Shown here: positions 16,511 to 25,239 of the stretch, in pieces
How the letters are laid out: each line of letters begins with the position of its first letter
How positions within the stretch are numbered: the stretch's first letter is position 1
Source: Rhodovulum sulfidophilum
GTDB taxonomy: Bacteria > Pseudomonadota > Alphaproteobacteria > Rhodobacterales > Rhodobacteraceae
DNA length: 30,279 nucleotides
Reading direction: 5' to 3'
Assembly (NCBI GenBank): GCA_003241785.1
Contig: QFPW01000032.1
Span: 1-30,279 of the forward strand
Made by a program: the position numbers and the translations under genes
Notes under the pieces: model-generated
Database searches by the model: none
What the model was told of the DNA's origin: nothing
Seen by the model: only the letters and a program-made list of their open reading frames with translations

Positions 16511-18151
16511 ATGGAACGCTTCGACTATGTCATCGTCGGTGCCGGTTCGGCGGGCTGCGTGCTCGCTAACCGCCTGTCGCGCGATCCCTCCGTCCGGGTG
16601 CTGCTGCTCGAGGCCGGCACGCGGACGAGCGGCCTCTGGGCGCGGATGCCGGCCGGGATCTCCCGGCTGGCGCTGCCCAATCCGAACAACTGGGCCTACA
16701 TGTCGGAGCCTGAGCCGACCATGAACGGGCGGCGGATCTACGTGCCGCGCGGCAAGGGGCTCGGTGGGTCGAGCGCCATCAACGGCATGGCCTATCTGCG
16801 CGGCAATCGCTCGGACTACGAGCGTTGGCGGCAGATGGGCAATCCCGGCTGGGGCTGGGACGACGTGCTGCCACATTTCATGTCGATCGAGACCCGCGAG
16901 GGTGGTGATCCCGCCTATCGCGGCCGCTCGGGCGAGCTTCACGTCACCGATCCGCGGGTCCGCTACGAATCTTCGGCCGCTTTCGTCGAGGCCTGCGTGC
17001 AGAGTGGAGTCCCGCGCGCCCGCGACATTAACGCACCGGAGGGCGAAGGCGCCTCATTCCTGCAATTCTCGATCCGCGACGGCGAGCGGCACTCGACCGC
17101 CACGGCCTTCCTCGACCCGGTACGGGGGCGACCGAACCTGAAGGTCGAGACCGAGGCGCTGGCCGAGAGGGTGCTGATCCGCGAAGGCGCGGCCCGGGGC
17201 GTCGCCTATCGCCGGGGGACCGAGGCGGTCACGGTCGAGGCGGGCGAGGTGATCCTCGCCGCCGGAGCGATCCATTCGCCGAAGCTGCTGATGCAGTCGG
17301 GGATCGGTCCGGGCGAGGATCTGGCGCGGCACGGCATCGAGGTCGTGCACGAACTGCGGGGCGTCGGCCGCAACCTCCAGGATCACGTCTACCTGCACAG
17401 CACCTTCGGCGCCCGCAACCGCGGCTCGATCAACGCCTCGCTCGTCGGGCCGCGGGCGGTGCTGCAGGGGGTCGTCTATCTCGCTACGCGGCGGGGGTAC
17501 CTGACGATGGGCGCCTCGCAGGCGGTGGCGCTGACCCGGGTGCTGCCTGGCGCGGCATCCCCCGACGCGCAGATAAACTTCCGCCCAATGAGCTGGGCGG
17601 TCGATGAAAGCGGCAAGGTGCGGATCGGCTCGGACGAAGCGGTCACCGTGTCGAGCTGCCAGCTCGTGCCCGAATCCCGCGGCTGGCTGACGCTCGCGAG
17701 CGCGGATCCGGCGGCGGCACCGGAGATCCATCCGAACTATCTCTCCACCGAGACCGATTGCCGGGCGGCCGTGGCGATTATCCGCAAGGTCAGGGACATC
17801 ATGTCCCAGCCAGCGATCGCCCCCTATCTGGCCGAGGAGCGCGAGCCCGGCCCCAAGACGGCGACCGACGCGGAGATCCTCGCCTATGTCCGCGCCAAGG
17901 GCGGCAACTCGATGCTCCACTGGGCCGGCAGCTGCCGGATGGGTCCGGACGCCGACTCCGTGGTCGACGCGCGGCTCAGGGTGCATGGCGTCGGACGGCT
18001 GCGGGTCGTCGACGCTTCGATCATGCCTTTCATCAGCTCCGGCAACACCAATGCCGCGACGATCATGATCGGCGAGAAAGGCGCGGCGATGATCCTCGAG
18101 GACGCACGCTCGGGCGCGGCCGCGGGGGCGCAGGTGCTGGAGCACGCCTGA
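16511..18151 (+). CDS. GMC-family flavin alcohol dehydrogenase
   Basis: This 546-residue glucose-methanol-choline oxidoreductase is predicted to oxidise a primary or secondary alcohol to a carbonyl using FAD. The FAD motif GAGSAG is at residues 10-15, then LLLEAG, and the GMC signature GKGLGGSSAINGM near residue 80. The second signature, GAIHSPKLLMQSGIGP, is around residue 255. The catalytic pair is H470 in HWAGSCRMG and an asparagine at 512-514 in SSGNTNA. There is no signal peptide, so it is cytoplasmic, like choline and polyethylene-glycol dehydrogenases. It is tightly coupled to ALDH (3 bases) and to the following transporter (3 bases), suggesting stepwise alcohol to acid oxidation. Confidence 0.92.
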   Translation: MERFDYVIVGAGSAGCVLANRLSRDPSVRVLLLEAGTRTSGLWARMPAGISRLALPNPNNWAYMSEPEPTMNGRRIYVPRGKGLGGSSAINGMAYLRGNRSDYERWRQMGNPGWGWDDVLPHFMSIETREGGDPAYRGRSGELHVTDPRVRYESSAAFVEACVQSGVPRARDINAPEGEGASFLQFSIRDGERHSTATAFLDPVRGRPNLKVETEALAERVLIREGAARGVAYRRGTEAVTVEAGEVILAAGAIHSPKLLMQSGIGPGEDLARHGIEVVHELRGVGRNLQDHVYLHSTFGARNRGSINASLVGPRAVLQGVVYLATRRGYLTMGASQAVALTRVLPGAASPDAQINFRPMSWAVDESGKVRIGSDEAVTVSSCQLVPESRGWLTLASADPAAAPEIHPNYLSTETDCRAAVAIIRKVRDIMSQPAIAPYLAEEREPGPKTATDAEILAYVRAKGGNSMLHWAGSCRMGPDADSVVDARLRVHGVGRLRVVDASIMPFISSGNTNAATIMIGEKGAAMILEDARSGAAAGAQVLEHA

Positions 18152-18154
18152 GCC

Positions 18155-19402
18155 ATGGTCGACCGGGGACAAGGGACGCTGGTCGTGCCGCCCGCCGAAG
18201 GCGCGACGGTCGCCCGCGACGGTGGCGCGCCGTCGCGGGAACTGTTGCTCGGCATCGGCGGCGGTCTGCTCTCGGTGATCGGCCCGCTGTCGGTGACGAT
18301 AGTGACGCCAGCCTATCCGATGCTTGCCACGGTCTTCGCGGCCCCGCCGTCGCAGGTCGCGGGCGTGGCGACCATGTTCTTCATGGGCTTCTCGGTGACG
18401 CAGCTCGTCTGTGGCCTCTTGTCCGACGCGCTCGGTCGGCGGCGCGTCGGGCTCGCCTTTCTCGCGCTCTTCGTGCTCGCGAGTCTGCTGACCCTTGGCG
18501 CCCAGACCATCGGCCAGATGCTCGCGCTCCGCTTCGCGCAGGGCGTGGGCGCGGCGGTCGGCATCGCCACCGCCCGGGCGCTGGTGCGCGACCAGCTGAC
18601 GGGCCTCGCGGCGGCGCGCGTCATCAACCTCATGTACCTGGTGCTTGGCGTCGGGCCGATGCTGGCGCCGCTTCTCGGCAGCCTGCTCGCCGAGCGCCTC
18701 GGCTTCCGCGCCGTATTTGGCTTCCTCGCGCTCTACGGCGCAGGGCTGATGCTGTTCCTCGCGTCGCTCCGCGCCGACGCCGAGCCGCCCGACTTCGACC
18801 GCCTGAGGCTCGGCCCGCAGCTGCGCACCTTCGGCCGCCTGCTGTCGAGCCGGTCCTACATGCTGCCCGCGCTCGGCATCGCCGGGGTGAGCGGCGCGCT
18901 CTACGGCCAGTCGGCGCTGCTGCCGCATCTGATGATGGACGCGCTCGCCATGACGCCGGTGCGCTTCGGCATGGCGGTGACGACGGTCGCGGTCTGCCAC
19001 GTGGCGGGGTCGCTGTCGGCGCGCTTCTGGATCTCACGAATTGCCGAGCGGCGGCTGCTGGTCGCCGCCGCGACGCTGATCCTCGGCGCCTCCGGCCTCT
19101 TCGCGATCGCCGCGATCTCGGCGCCGTCCGTGGTCGGCCTGATCGGCCCGGTGGCGCTCGCCGCCTTCGCTGGCTCTCACTCCTATCCGATTCTGGTCAC
19201 CGCGACCGTCGCCGATTTCCCGCGCGACGCCGGCGCCGCCTCGGCGCTGCTTGGCTTCTTCCAGATGGGCGCGGGCTTCCTCGTCGCCGCGCTCGCCGGG
19301 CTGTTCCCGCCCTCGGCCATGCTGGCGGCCCTCGGTATGGGCACGAGCCTCGCGGTCGCAGGGGCGGCCGGTCTCGCCTGGGCGCTCGGCGGGAGGGGGT
19401 GA
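18155..19402 (+). CDS. MFS transporter, Bcr/CflA-like
   Basis: This 415-residue integral membrane protein has about twelve helices. Its N-terminal half carries the DHA1/Bcr-CflA pattern: an acidic-free first helix reading VTIVTPAYPML, the loop LLSDALGRRRVGL, and RFAQGVGAAVGIATARALVRD in helices 4-5. This group exports drugs and small organic compounds, so it may expel toxic intermediates or excess substrate, though import cannot be excluded. A short hydrophilic N-terminus of about 30 residues precedes helix 1. It starts 3 bases after the GMC stop and is followed by 84 bases before the metallo-hydrolase. Specificity is unknown. Confidence 0.85.
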   Translation: MVDRGQGTLVVPPAEGATVARDGGAPSRELLLGIGGGLLSVIGPLSVTIVTPAYPMLATVFAAPPSQVAGVATMFFMGFSVTQLVCGLLSDALGRRRVGLAFLALFVLASLLTLGAQTIGQMLALRFAQGVGAAVGIATARALVRDQLTGLAAARVINLMYLVLGVGPMLAPLLGSLLAERLGFRAVFGFLALYGAGLMLFLASLRADAEPPDFDRLRLGPQLRTFGRLLSSRSYMLPALGIAGVSGALYGQSALLPHLMMDALAMTPVRFGMAVTTVAVCHVAGSLSARFWISRIAERRLLVAAATLILGASGLFAIAAISAPSVVGLIGPVALAAFAGSHSYPILVTATVADFPRDAGAASALLGFFQMGAGFLVAALAGLFPPSAMLAALGMGTSLAVAGAAGLAWALGGRG

Positions 19403-19486
19403 ACCGAGAAAGCGATTAGGGCGGGCAACGACTCGCGCGAATTTCCGGCTCCGGCCGGACGAAAAACAAGGGAGGACCATCCAGAA

Positions 19487-20410
19487 ATGAACCAACACAC
19501 TGCCAAGCTCCGGCCCATCGGCGTCGCCTGCGCCGGATGGCACCGCTTCAAGGTAGGCGATTTCGAGGTCACGGCGGTTTCCGACGGGCAGCTGCCGCTC
19601 CAGCCGTCGTCCGGCTTCGAGGGTGCGCCCGCGGCGGAGATCGACAGTCTGCTCGCCGAGCATTTCCTGCCGAATAAGCGGTTGATGCTCGGCCAGAACT
19701 GCCTCGTGGTGAACACGGGCGCGCGGCTCGTGCTGATCGATACCGGCATGGGCGACAGCATGGGGGAGGCGAGCCACATGTTCGGCCCCTCGACCGGCCA
19801 TATGGTCGGGAATCTGCGCGCCGCAGGCTTCGATCCCGCCGACATCGACGTCGTCGTGTTGACCCACGCCCATGCGGATCATAGCTGGGGTCTCGTCGAC
19901 GCCGAGGGCTGCGCGGTCTTCCCGAACGCCGAGCTCGCCCTCAGCGAGGAGGAACTGCGCTACTGGACCGACGAGAGCAACATGGCGCTGTCGCCGTTCA
20001 ACGACCTCAATGTCCGCGGCGCGATCCGCAACCTGACGCCCTATCTCGACCGGCTCATTATGGTGCGTGACGGCGCGGAGGTGATCCCGGGGATCGTCGG
20101 CGTGGCCTCTCCTGGCCACTCCATCGGCCACCACGCCTATCTCATAACCTCCGGAGCGGAATCGGTCTTCGACATCGGCGATCTCGCGCATCACCACGTC
20201 CTCGCGCTGCGCCGCCCGGACTGGGAAATCAGCTACGACACCGATCCGAAACTGGCGGTGCGCTCGCGCCGCCGGATCCTCGACATGCTTGCGACAGACC
20301 GGACGCCCGTGCTCGGGTACCACTTCCCTTGGCCCGGCCTCGGTCATATCGCCCGCGTCGCCGATGGCTACACCTGGGTGGCGACGCCGCTCGACACGTT
20401 CATGCTCTGA
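19487..20410 (+). CDS. Metallo-beta-lactamase-fold hydrolase, methyl parathion hydrolase-like
   Basis: This 307-residue MBL-fold enzyme is expected to hydrolyse an ester, lactone or similar bond with two metal ions. Ligands are clear: H127, H129, D131 and H132 in THAHADH, H211 in SPGHSIGHH, D232 in IGDLAHHH and H279 in GYHFPWPGLGHI. The order, the FGPSTGHM segment before the HxHxDH motif, FPNAELALSEEELRYW and the PGLGHI ending resemble the methyl parathion hydrolase branch, which also includes lactonases. Unlike exported members it has no signal peptide. GGAGG lies 12 bases before the ATG, slightly far. It is the last gene before a hairpin and the IclR gene. A natural role in opening a lactone or ester intermediate is inferred. 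Confidence 0.88.
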   Translation: MNQHTAKLRPIGVACAGWHRFKVGDFEVTAVSDGQLPLQPSSGFEGAPAAEIDSLLAEHFLPNKRLMLGQNCLVVNTGARLVLIDTGMGDSMGEASHMFGPSTGHMVGNLRAAGFDPADIDVVVLTHAHADHSWGLVDAEGCAVFPNAELALSEEELRYWTDESNMALSPFNDLNVRGAIRNLTPYLDRLIMVRDGAEVIPGIVGVASPGHSIGHHAYLITSGAESVFDIGDLAHHHVLALRRPDWEISYDTDPKLAVRSRRRILDMLATDRTPVLGYHFPWPGLGHIARVADGYTWVATPLDTFML

Positions 20411-20416
20411 CCGACA

Positions 20417-20434
20417 CCGCCGGTTTTCCGGCGG
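20417..20434 (+). terminator. Hairpin at the end of the catabolic gene row
   Basis: CCGCCGG and CCGGCGG form a perfect seven-base stem with a TTTT loop, 6 bases after the metallo-hydrolase stop. There is no T run after it. It plausibly ends or attenuates transcription before the IclR gene. Confidence 0.45.
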
Positions 20435-20529
20435 ATCCGGCGTGGCGCCGTGCCGGGGCGGGAGCGGACGATTGACGCCGCCGTCCCCCCCTCGCCATAA
20501 GGGGGCGCGTTGACAGGCAGGAACGAGAG

Positions 20530-21321
20530 ATGAGCGAGCGGCCGACCGACCTGACCCCTCCGGCGGGGACCACGGCGCGCACGCTTTTGTTGCTGAAGCT
20601 GCTGGCGGAGGCGCGGGGCGATGTCTCCATCAAGGAACTGTCGCTGCGCACCAACCTGCCGCCGAGCACGTTGCATCGTCTGCTTCAGCTGTTGCTTGAG
20701 GGCGGCATGGCAAGCTTTGACGCCGACCACAAGCGCTATGGCATCGGCCCCGAATTCCTGCGCGTCGCGGCGCTGGTAGGTGCCCGGCGCTCCATCGCGG
20801 ACAGCGCCCGGCCGCATCTCGAACAGATCACAGCGACGACGGGCGAGACCTCCTGCCTTATTGCCTACGTCCGCCCGCGCCAGGTGGTGACAGCGGTTGT
20901 GATCGTCAATTCGCCGCATCCGCTGCAGTACAAGACTGAGCTCTTTACCGATCATACGCTGCTCCTCGGCGCGACCGGCCAGTCCATCCTCGCATTCCTG
21001 CCGGACGAAGAGCGAGAGCAGGCGCTCTCCGGTCTGGGGTCGGAAACGCTCGACCGCCTAAGCGGCATCCCCGACCGCGCGGCCTATGTCGCCCGGCTCG
21101 ACAGGTTCCGCGCCCAAGGCTATGCGATTACCCAGAGTGAGACGATCGAGGGCGCGGTCGGGATCGGCGCGCCCGTTTTCGACCATGGCGCCCGGGTCGT
21201 CGCGTCAATCTGTGTCACGGTGCCGAAGATCCGCTTTACGCCAGAAATCGAGGATCGGGTAGTGCGGGCGCTTAGGCCCGAAGCCGCTCTCCTGAGCGCG
21301 GAGCTCGGGCATCGGCCCTGA
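20530..21321 (+). CDS. IclR-family transcriptional regulator
   Basis: This 263-residue regulator has an N-terminal winged helix (about residues 12-75; recognition region VSIKELSLRTNLPPSTLHRL) and a C-terminal GAF-like effector domain ending in a long helix, the normal IclR layout. Such proteins commonly control aromatic and small-acid catabolism as repressors or activators. The start follows GAACGAGAG. It lies downstream of the long plus-strand gene row and converges with the minus-strand MFS gene, 5 bases away. An IclR-like palindrome upstream of the TRAP gene (7296-7310) is its most likely target. The inducer is presumably the pathway substrate or an early product. Confidence 0.92.
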   Translation: MSERPTDLTPPAGTTARTLLLLKLLAEARGDVSIKELSLRTNLPPSTLHRLLQLLLEGGMASFDADHKRYGIGPEFLRVAALVGARRSIADSARPHLEQITATTGETSCLIAYVRPRQVVTAVVIVNSPHPLQYKTELFTDHTLLLGATGQSILAFLPDEEREQALSGLGSETLDRLSGIPDRAAYVARLDRFRAQGYAITQSETIEGAVGIGAPVFDHGARVVASICVTVPKIRFTPEIEDRVVRALRPEAALLSAELGHRP

Positions 21322-21326
21322 GCGGC

Positions 21327-22565
21327 TCAACGGTCCGCGGTGCGGGGGTACGTCTCGACCAGGAAGAAGCTGAGCAGGAGCCCAAGTACCGCACCCCCGA
21401 GTGAGAGCCAGAGCGCGACCGAGAGGCCGAGCGTGTCTGCGGCGCGCCCGGTCAGAGCCGGCATCACGACGCCGCCGACGATCTCGGGCAGGCCGAGGAC
21501 AAGGCCGAGCACGAACGGATGGTGCGAGGCGGGCGAGGACTCGGCTGGGATCGTCACCATATAGAGGCCGAAGGCCCCGGCCGCGACCCAGCCGATCAGG
21601 GTAGTCGCCATCAGCATTCCGGGCGCGTTGGTCAGATAGAGCGCGCCGAGCGGCGCCACGCAGGCGAGCAGGCAGGCGAGGATCATGATCGGCTTGCGCC
21701 CGACGCGGTCGGCGGCGGCGGCGAGGATGATCGAGCCCAGCACCCCGCCGAGGCCCGTCATCGACATGATCCGGGTCATTGCGAGCACGTCATAGCCGCG
21801 TTCGTTCATCAGGTAGAGCGGCAGGAAGGCGCTCTGCGCGATCAGCCAGGTGACGAGCCCCATGCCGATCAGGATGCAGACCACAACGTTGCGCCGCGCC
21901 CCGGTCGGCGGCGCGATCCCAGCGCCGGGTTCCGCGAAGGTCTCTTCGCGGGTCGCGGGAGCAGGCCGGTCGCGCACAAGCAGCATGATGAGGACGGCTA
22001 GGATCAGGCCGGGGATGCCGATCATGAGAAAGGCGCCGCGCCAGCCGAGGCTTTCGGCGAGATATCCGAGCAGGATCGGCGCGACGAAGGCGCCCACGAG
22101 CATCCCGCCGAAGGTCTGCGTCATCGAATTGTTGAAGGCACGCCGGTGCGGCGACGATTCCCGCACGAGGATCGACTGGGCGAAGGGGAAGACCGGCCCC
22201 TCGGATAGGCCCATGGCGATCCGGGTCAGCACCAGGAGCCCGAGGGAGCTGACGAGCCCGCCTAGCATCGCACTGACCGAGAAGCAGAGCACGGCGACGA
22301 CCAGCATCGCCTTGTGGTTGCTCTGGTGTTTGAAAAGCCACCCGACCGCCATGGCCGAGATTGCCATCGCCAGCGAGAAGGCGGATGTGAGCGCGCCGAT
22401 CACTCCATTCGACACTCCGAATTCCGCCATGATAAGCGGCGACAGGATACTAAAGGACAGCCGGTCGGCGGCGGCGACGCCCGCCACCATGACCATCAGC
22501 ACCAGGATAACGTTCTCATGGCTGAGCCACGAGCTTGACCGAGAGTTCGCGTAGCTTTCCGACAT
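21327..22565 (-). CDS. MFS transporter, ACS (anion:cation symporter)-like
   Basis: This membrane permease of about 412 residues and twelve helices resembles the ACS/hexuronate-phthalate type of MFS, which imports organic anions. Signs are ADRLSFSILSPLIMAEFGVS in helix 1 and the following loop, TRIAMGLSEGPVFPFAQ in helix 4, and the central hydrophilic loop around residue 200 with VRDRPAPATREE. The start at 22565 (MSESYANS) is chosen because AAAGGA precedes it and the N-terminus then has normal family length; the longer open frame upstream crosses into the P450 gene. It is the last gene of a four-gene minus-strand row and would import the substrate of the second P450. The ligand is unknown. Confidence 0.85.
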   Translation of the reverse strand: MSESYANSRSSSWLSHENVILVLMVMVAGVAAADRLSFSILSPLIMAEFGVSNGVIGALTSAFSLAMAISAMAVGWLFKHQSNHKAMLVVAVLCFSVSAMLGGLVSSLGLLVLTRIAMGLSEGPVFPFAQSILVRESSPHRRAFNNSMTQTFGGMLVGAFVAPILLGYLAESLGWRGAFLMIGIPGLILAVLIMLLVRDRPAPATREETFAEPGAGIAPPTGARRNVVVCILIGMGLVTWLIAQSAFLPLYLMNERGYDVLAMTRIMSMTGLGGVLGSIILAAAADRVGRKPIMILACLLACVAPLGALYLTNAPGMLMATTLIGWVAAGAFGLYMVTIPAESSPASHHPFVLGLVLGLPEIVGGVVMPALTGRAADTLGLSVALWLSLGGAVLGLLLSFFLVETYPRTADR

Positions 22566-22648
22566 CGGGAGGATCCTTTGAGTGGGCACGGGCGTGCCGC
22601 CCGAGCGACGCTCGGTTCGCGAAAATGGCAGGATCGGGGGACGGGGAT

Positions 22649-22677
22649 CCGGGGGGCCGCGACGGCGGCGCCCCCGG
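22649..22677 (-). other. Strong stem-loop between the second P450 and the MFS gene
   Basis: CCGGGGG and CCCCCGG arms enclose a further CCGC/GCGG stem, giving a long GC-rich hairpin starting about 14 bases after the P450 stop. A smaller inverted repeat, CCGAGC/GCTCGG, lies at 22601-22615 and GGCACG/CGTGCC at 22585-22598. None has a T tail. They may set differential mRNA stability between P450 and transporter rather than end transcription. Confidence 0.4.
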
Positions 22678-22690
22678 AAGGAGGTTGCCG

Positions 22691-23935
22691 TTACCAGCTG
22701 ACCCGGAGCGACCGGCGGATCGGCAGCAGCGCCACGTCGGCGAAATCGAGCGGCTGGTCCGGCATCATGCGGAGCTCGGGCAGCCGCTCGTAGAGCACGC
22801 GCAGGCCGATCGGCCCCTGCAGCCGCGCCAATGGCGCGCCGAGGCAGGTATGGCGCCCCTTGGTGAAGGCAAGGTGCGGCTCTGAACGCGCGATGTCGAA
22901 GTCCATCGGGCAGGAGACGCTGGCCGGATCCGTGTTGGCGCTGGCGAGAGCTACCCAGATGCCCTGACCGGCCGGAATGGTCGCGCCGCCGATCTCGACC
23001 TCGCGCGTGGTGACGCGGCCGGCGAAGGGGGCTGAGGGCCGCCGGCGCACGGTTTCCTCGAAGACGTTTTGCCAGAGCGCGGGATCGGCCTGGGCGGCGC
23101 GGGCGGCGTCCGGGCATTCGGCCATGAAGACGATAGCATTCGCCATCGCCTGCGCCGTGGTGTCGGTCCCGGCGAAGGCGATCTCGACGAGATGCATCGC
23201 GATCCGTTCCGTCGAGAGGGCGAAGGATCCGTCCTGGTTTCGGGCCGAGGCACAGGTCGAGATGATGTCGCGCGCTTCGGAGTTCCGCCGGGCCTCGACA
23301 TGGCGGCGGAAGTACTCGTTGCCGGAGATGTAGCTTTCCCAAAGGGCGCCGCGGCGCGGCTCGGGGAATTCCTCGCGAGTCTGGGCGAGGATCAGGATGG
23401 AATCGTCGCGCGCCCTCTCGAATACCGGCCGCTCGGAATCGGGCAGGTCCATCAGCGCCATCAGCGTCTTCGTTGTCAGGTTGAGACAGTAGCTGTCCAT
23501 GATTTCGACGTTTCGGCGATCGGTCTTCGGATCGGCGAGGATGCCGTCGATGATCTCATGCGCCCGCGCCTCGATGATTGGGGCCAGCGGATCGAGCTTC
23601 GGCTTGACGAAGCTCGCCTGCAGAACCCGGCGCGCGGCGGTGTGCTCGGGCGGATCCATCGCCGTGATCATCCGCTCCATCAGCTCCTGGGGGAAGCGGT
23701 CGCGGAAAGCCTCGGGCACCCGCGGGTTGTTGGCGGTCGAGGAAAAGGTCTCCCATTCGGTCACGACGCGCTCGACATCCTCGCGGCGGGTGACGATCCA
23801 GACGCCGAGCGGTTCGTAAAAGAACACCGGGTGCTCGTTCCGGGCGCGGATGCAGATGCGCGCTGGATCGCGGAAGCCGGCTTCGCTGGTTGGGTTGAAT
23901 TCGGGCAAGTCGAGGGCGTGGGCTTCGATGGCCAT
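22691..23935 (-). CDS. Cytochrome P450, second copy, possibly CYP116-like
   Basis: This soluble 414-residue P450 is clearly unlike the first. It has the I-helix motif AGTDTT (255-260), ExxR (E294-R297) and the heme loop AFTKGRHTCLG with C364. The loop has threonine-lysine where most P450s have glycine-x-glycine, a mild deviation. N-terminal LGVWIVTRREDV and the C-terminal LRVSW ending recall the CYP116 group, whose fused members carry a phthalate-dioxygenase-reductase domain; this subfamily guess is from memory. No reductase is fused here, but a protein of that type is encoded divergently at 26203. The ATG at 23935 follows AGGGAGA. The gene is between the serine hydrolase and the MFS in one row. 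Confidence 0.88.
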   Translation of the reverse strand: MAIEAHALDLPEFNPTSEAGFRDPARICIRARNEHPVFFYEPLGVWIVTRREDVERVVTEWETFSSTANNPRVPEAFRDRFPQELMERMITAMDPPEHTAARRVLQASFVKPKLDPLAPIIEARAHEIIDGILADPKTDRRNVEIMDSYCLNLTTKTLMALMDLPDSERPVFERARDDSILILAQTREEFPEPRRGALWESYISGNEYFRRHVEARRNSEARDIISTCASARNQDGSFALSTERIAMHLVEIAFAGTDTTAQAMANAIVFMAECPDAARAAQADPALWQNVFEETVRRRPSAPFAGRVTTREVEIGGATIPAGQGIWVALASANTDPASVSCPMDFDIARSEPHLAFTKGRHTCLGAPLARLQGPIGLRVLYERLPELRMMPDQPLDFADVALLPIRRSLRVSW

Positions 23936-24025
23936 TGCAAATCTCCCTGGCTGTGGCGACCTTCGGACAGGCGGCTAACTCGGGCGCGGCGGGGCGCCCG
24001 GGGGACTTGGGCGATGGGACGCCGC

Positions 24026-25186
24026 TCAGAGCGCGGCGGAGAGGACGAGGTCGGAGATCCGCTGGAACCGGGCGATGTTGTCGCCCTCCTCGATCACCTT
24101 CGCGGTCAGGCAGACGAAGGTGATCTGCCGCTCCGGATCGACCCAGAAGAGCGTCGAGCCCGCGCCGAAGTTGCCGTAGGCCCGCGGGGAGCTCAGCGTC
24201 CCGAACTGCGTGATCGCGAGTCCCGCGCCGCCGAGGGCGAAACCGAGCCCCATGTTGCCCGGAGGAGTCTCCCAGCCGCGCGGCTCCGCCAGATGGCGAT
24301 AGAGCTCGTTGATCATCGACCCGGTCTGAAGCGTCGTTGCCTTATCGAGGATCGCGGTCGAGAGTAGCCGGTGGCCATTGGCCGTGCCGCCGAGGCGCAG
24401 CATCTCGGCGAAGGCGAAGACGTCTGGCACGGTCGTAACCGATCCGACCCAGGGCATTTCCGAATCCGGCCGGTCCGCCGCCGCCGCGACTAGGCGCGTG
24501 TCCTCATCGGTGATCCAGCTCGCCGCCGGCATGGCGGGCCGCACCGGGACGAGCCGCGGCTTCTGCCGCTCGCTGACCCCGAAGGAGCTGTCGACCATGC
24601 CGAGCGGCTCGAAGATCTCGATCCGCGCGAGATCGCGGAAGGTGGCGGCGCCATGGACCCGTCGGGCGATCTCGCCCATCAGCGCGTGGTTGAGCGTGGG
24701 CGAATAGTTGAACTCGGTGCCCGGCTGGCCGATCACGTCCATCTCGCAGATCGCAGCGATGACCGTCGGCAGGTCGTGGATCACGTCGTAGCCGACCGGG
24801 CTCGGCGTCGGCGACAGGCCGGCGCGGTGGGTCAGCAAGTGTCCGATGTTGATGAGGTTCTTGCGGCCGCCACGGAATTTGTCCTTGCCCCGGAACTCTG
24901 GCAACACGTCGACGACGGGCGTCGTCAGCGCGAGCAGGCCGAGATCGATCGCGCGCAGGATCAGCGCGTTCGTGAAGGCCTTGGTCAGCGAGAAGACCTT
25001 GAAGATGTCGTCCTTCGCCATCGCGCGCCCGGCCGGCCGGTCGGCGAAGCCGATTGCCTCGTCGAGCGCGATCTCGCCATGCCGCGCGACACGAATCACC
25101 GCGCCGTCGTAGAGTTCGTTATCGACATCTCGCCGCATGCTGGCCAGGAGATGGCGCAGCGTGACGGGATCGAAGCCTTTTCCCAA
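24026..25186 (-). CDS. Serine hydrolase, beta-lactamase/EstB-like family
   Basis: This 386-residue enzyme of the class C beta-lactamase / esterase EstB fold probably hydrolyses an ester. The nucleophile motif SxxK is S66-L67-T68-K69 in VFSLTKAF, with the second catalytic tyrosine likely Y161 in FNYSPTLNHALMGEI. HLLTHRAGLS lies between, a typical family segment. The C-terminal FGAGSTLFWVDP stands where beta-lactamases have KTG. The start is taken as TTG 25186, since AGGGAGGAA lies 7 bases upstream and no ATG is placed correctly; the frame runs open to 25243. No signal peptide is seen, so it is cytoplasmic. It lies 53 bases after the SDR and 90 before the P450, implying a shared pathway. Confidence 0.82.
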   Translation of the reverse strand: MGKGFDPVTLRHLLASMRRDVDNELYDGAVIRVARHGEIALDEAIGFADRPAGRAMAKDDIFKVFSLTKAFTNALILRAIDLGLLALTTPVVDVLPEFRGKDKFRGGRKNLINIGHLLTHRAGLSPTPSPVGYDVIHDLPTVIAAICEMDVIGQPGTEFNYSPTLNHALMGEIARRVHGAATFRDLARIEIFEPLGMVDSSFGVSERQKPRLVPVRPAMPAASWITDEDTRLVAAAADRPDSEMPWVGSVTTVPDVFAFAEMLRLGGTANGHRLLSTAILDKATTLQTGSMINELYRHLAEPRGWETPPGNMGLGFALGGAGLAITQFGTLSSPRAYGNFGAGSTLFWVDPERQITFVCLTAKVIEEGDNIARFQRISDLVLSAAL

Positions 25187-25239
25187 GGTCGTTCCTCCCT
25201 TTCGATTGTTCGTTGAGGTGGTCCCCCGAGGGAGAGCCG

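Noticed and set aside
14444..16942. Long open frame (over 800 codons) on the minus strand
   Set aside because: It is antisense to the M29-like, ALDH and GMC genes, is Arg/His/Asp-rich without any recognisable domain, and arises from GC-rich third codon positions.
17054..19000. Long minus-strand open frame of about 650 codons
   Set aside because: It mirrors the GMC and MFS genes; composition is dominated by Arg, Glu, His and Gln with no motif or ribosome site.
20511..20516. TTGACA as -35 of an IclR promoter
   Set aside because: It lies only 13 bases before the IclR start codon, leaving no room for a -10 and transcription start.
21327..23342. Extended 671-codon MFS protein
   Set aside because: The extra N-terminal part is antisense-frame noise in the P450 gene; the normal start is at 22565.
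24026..25186. Antibiotic resistance beta-lactamase
   Set aside because: No signal peptide, EstB-like motifs and catabolic neighbours make an esterase role more likely.
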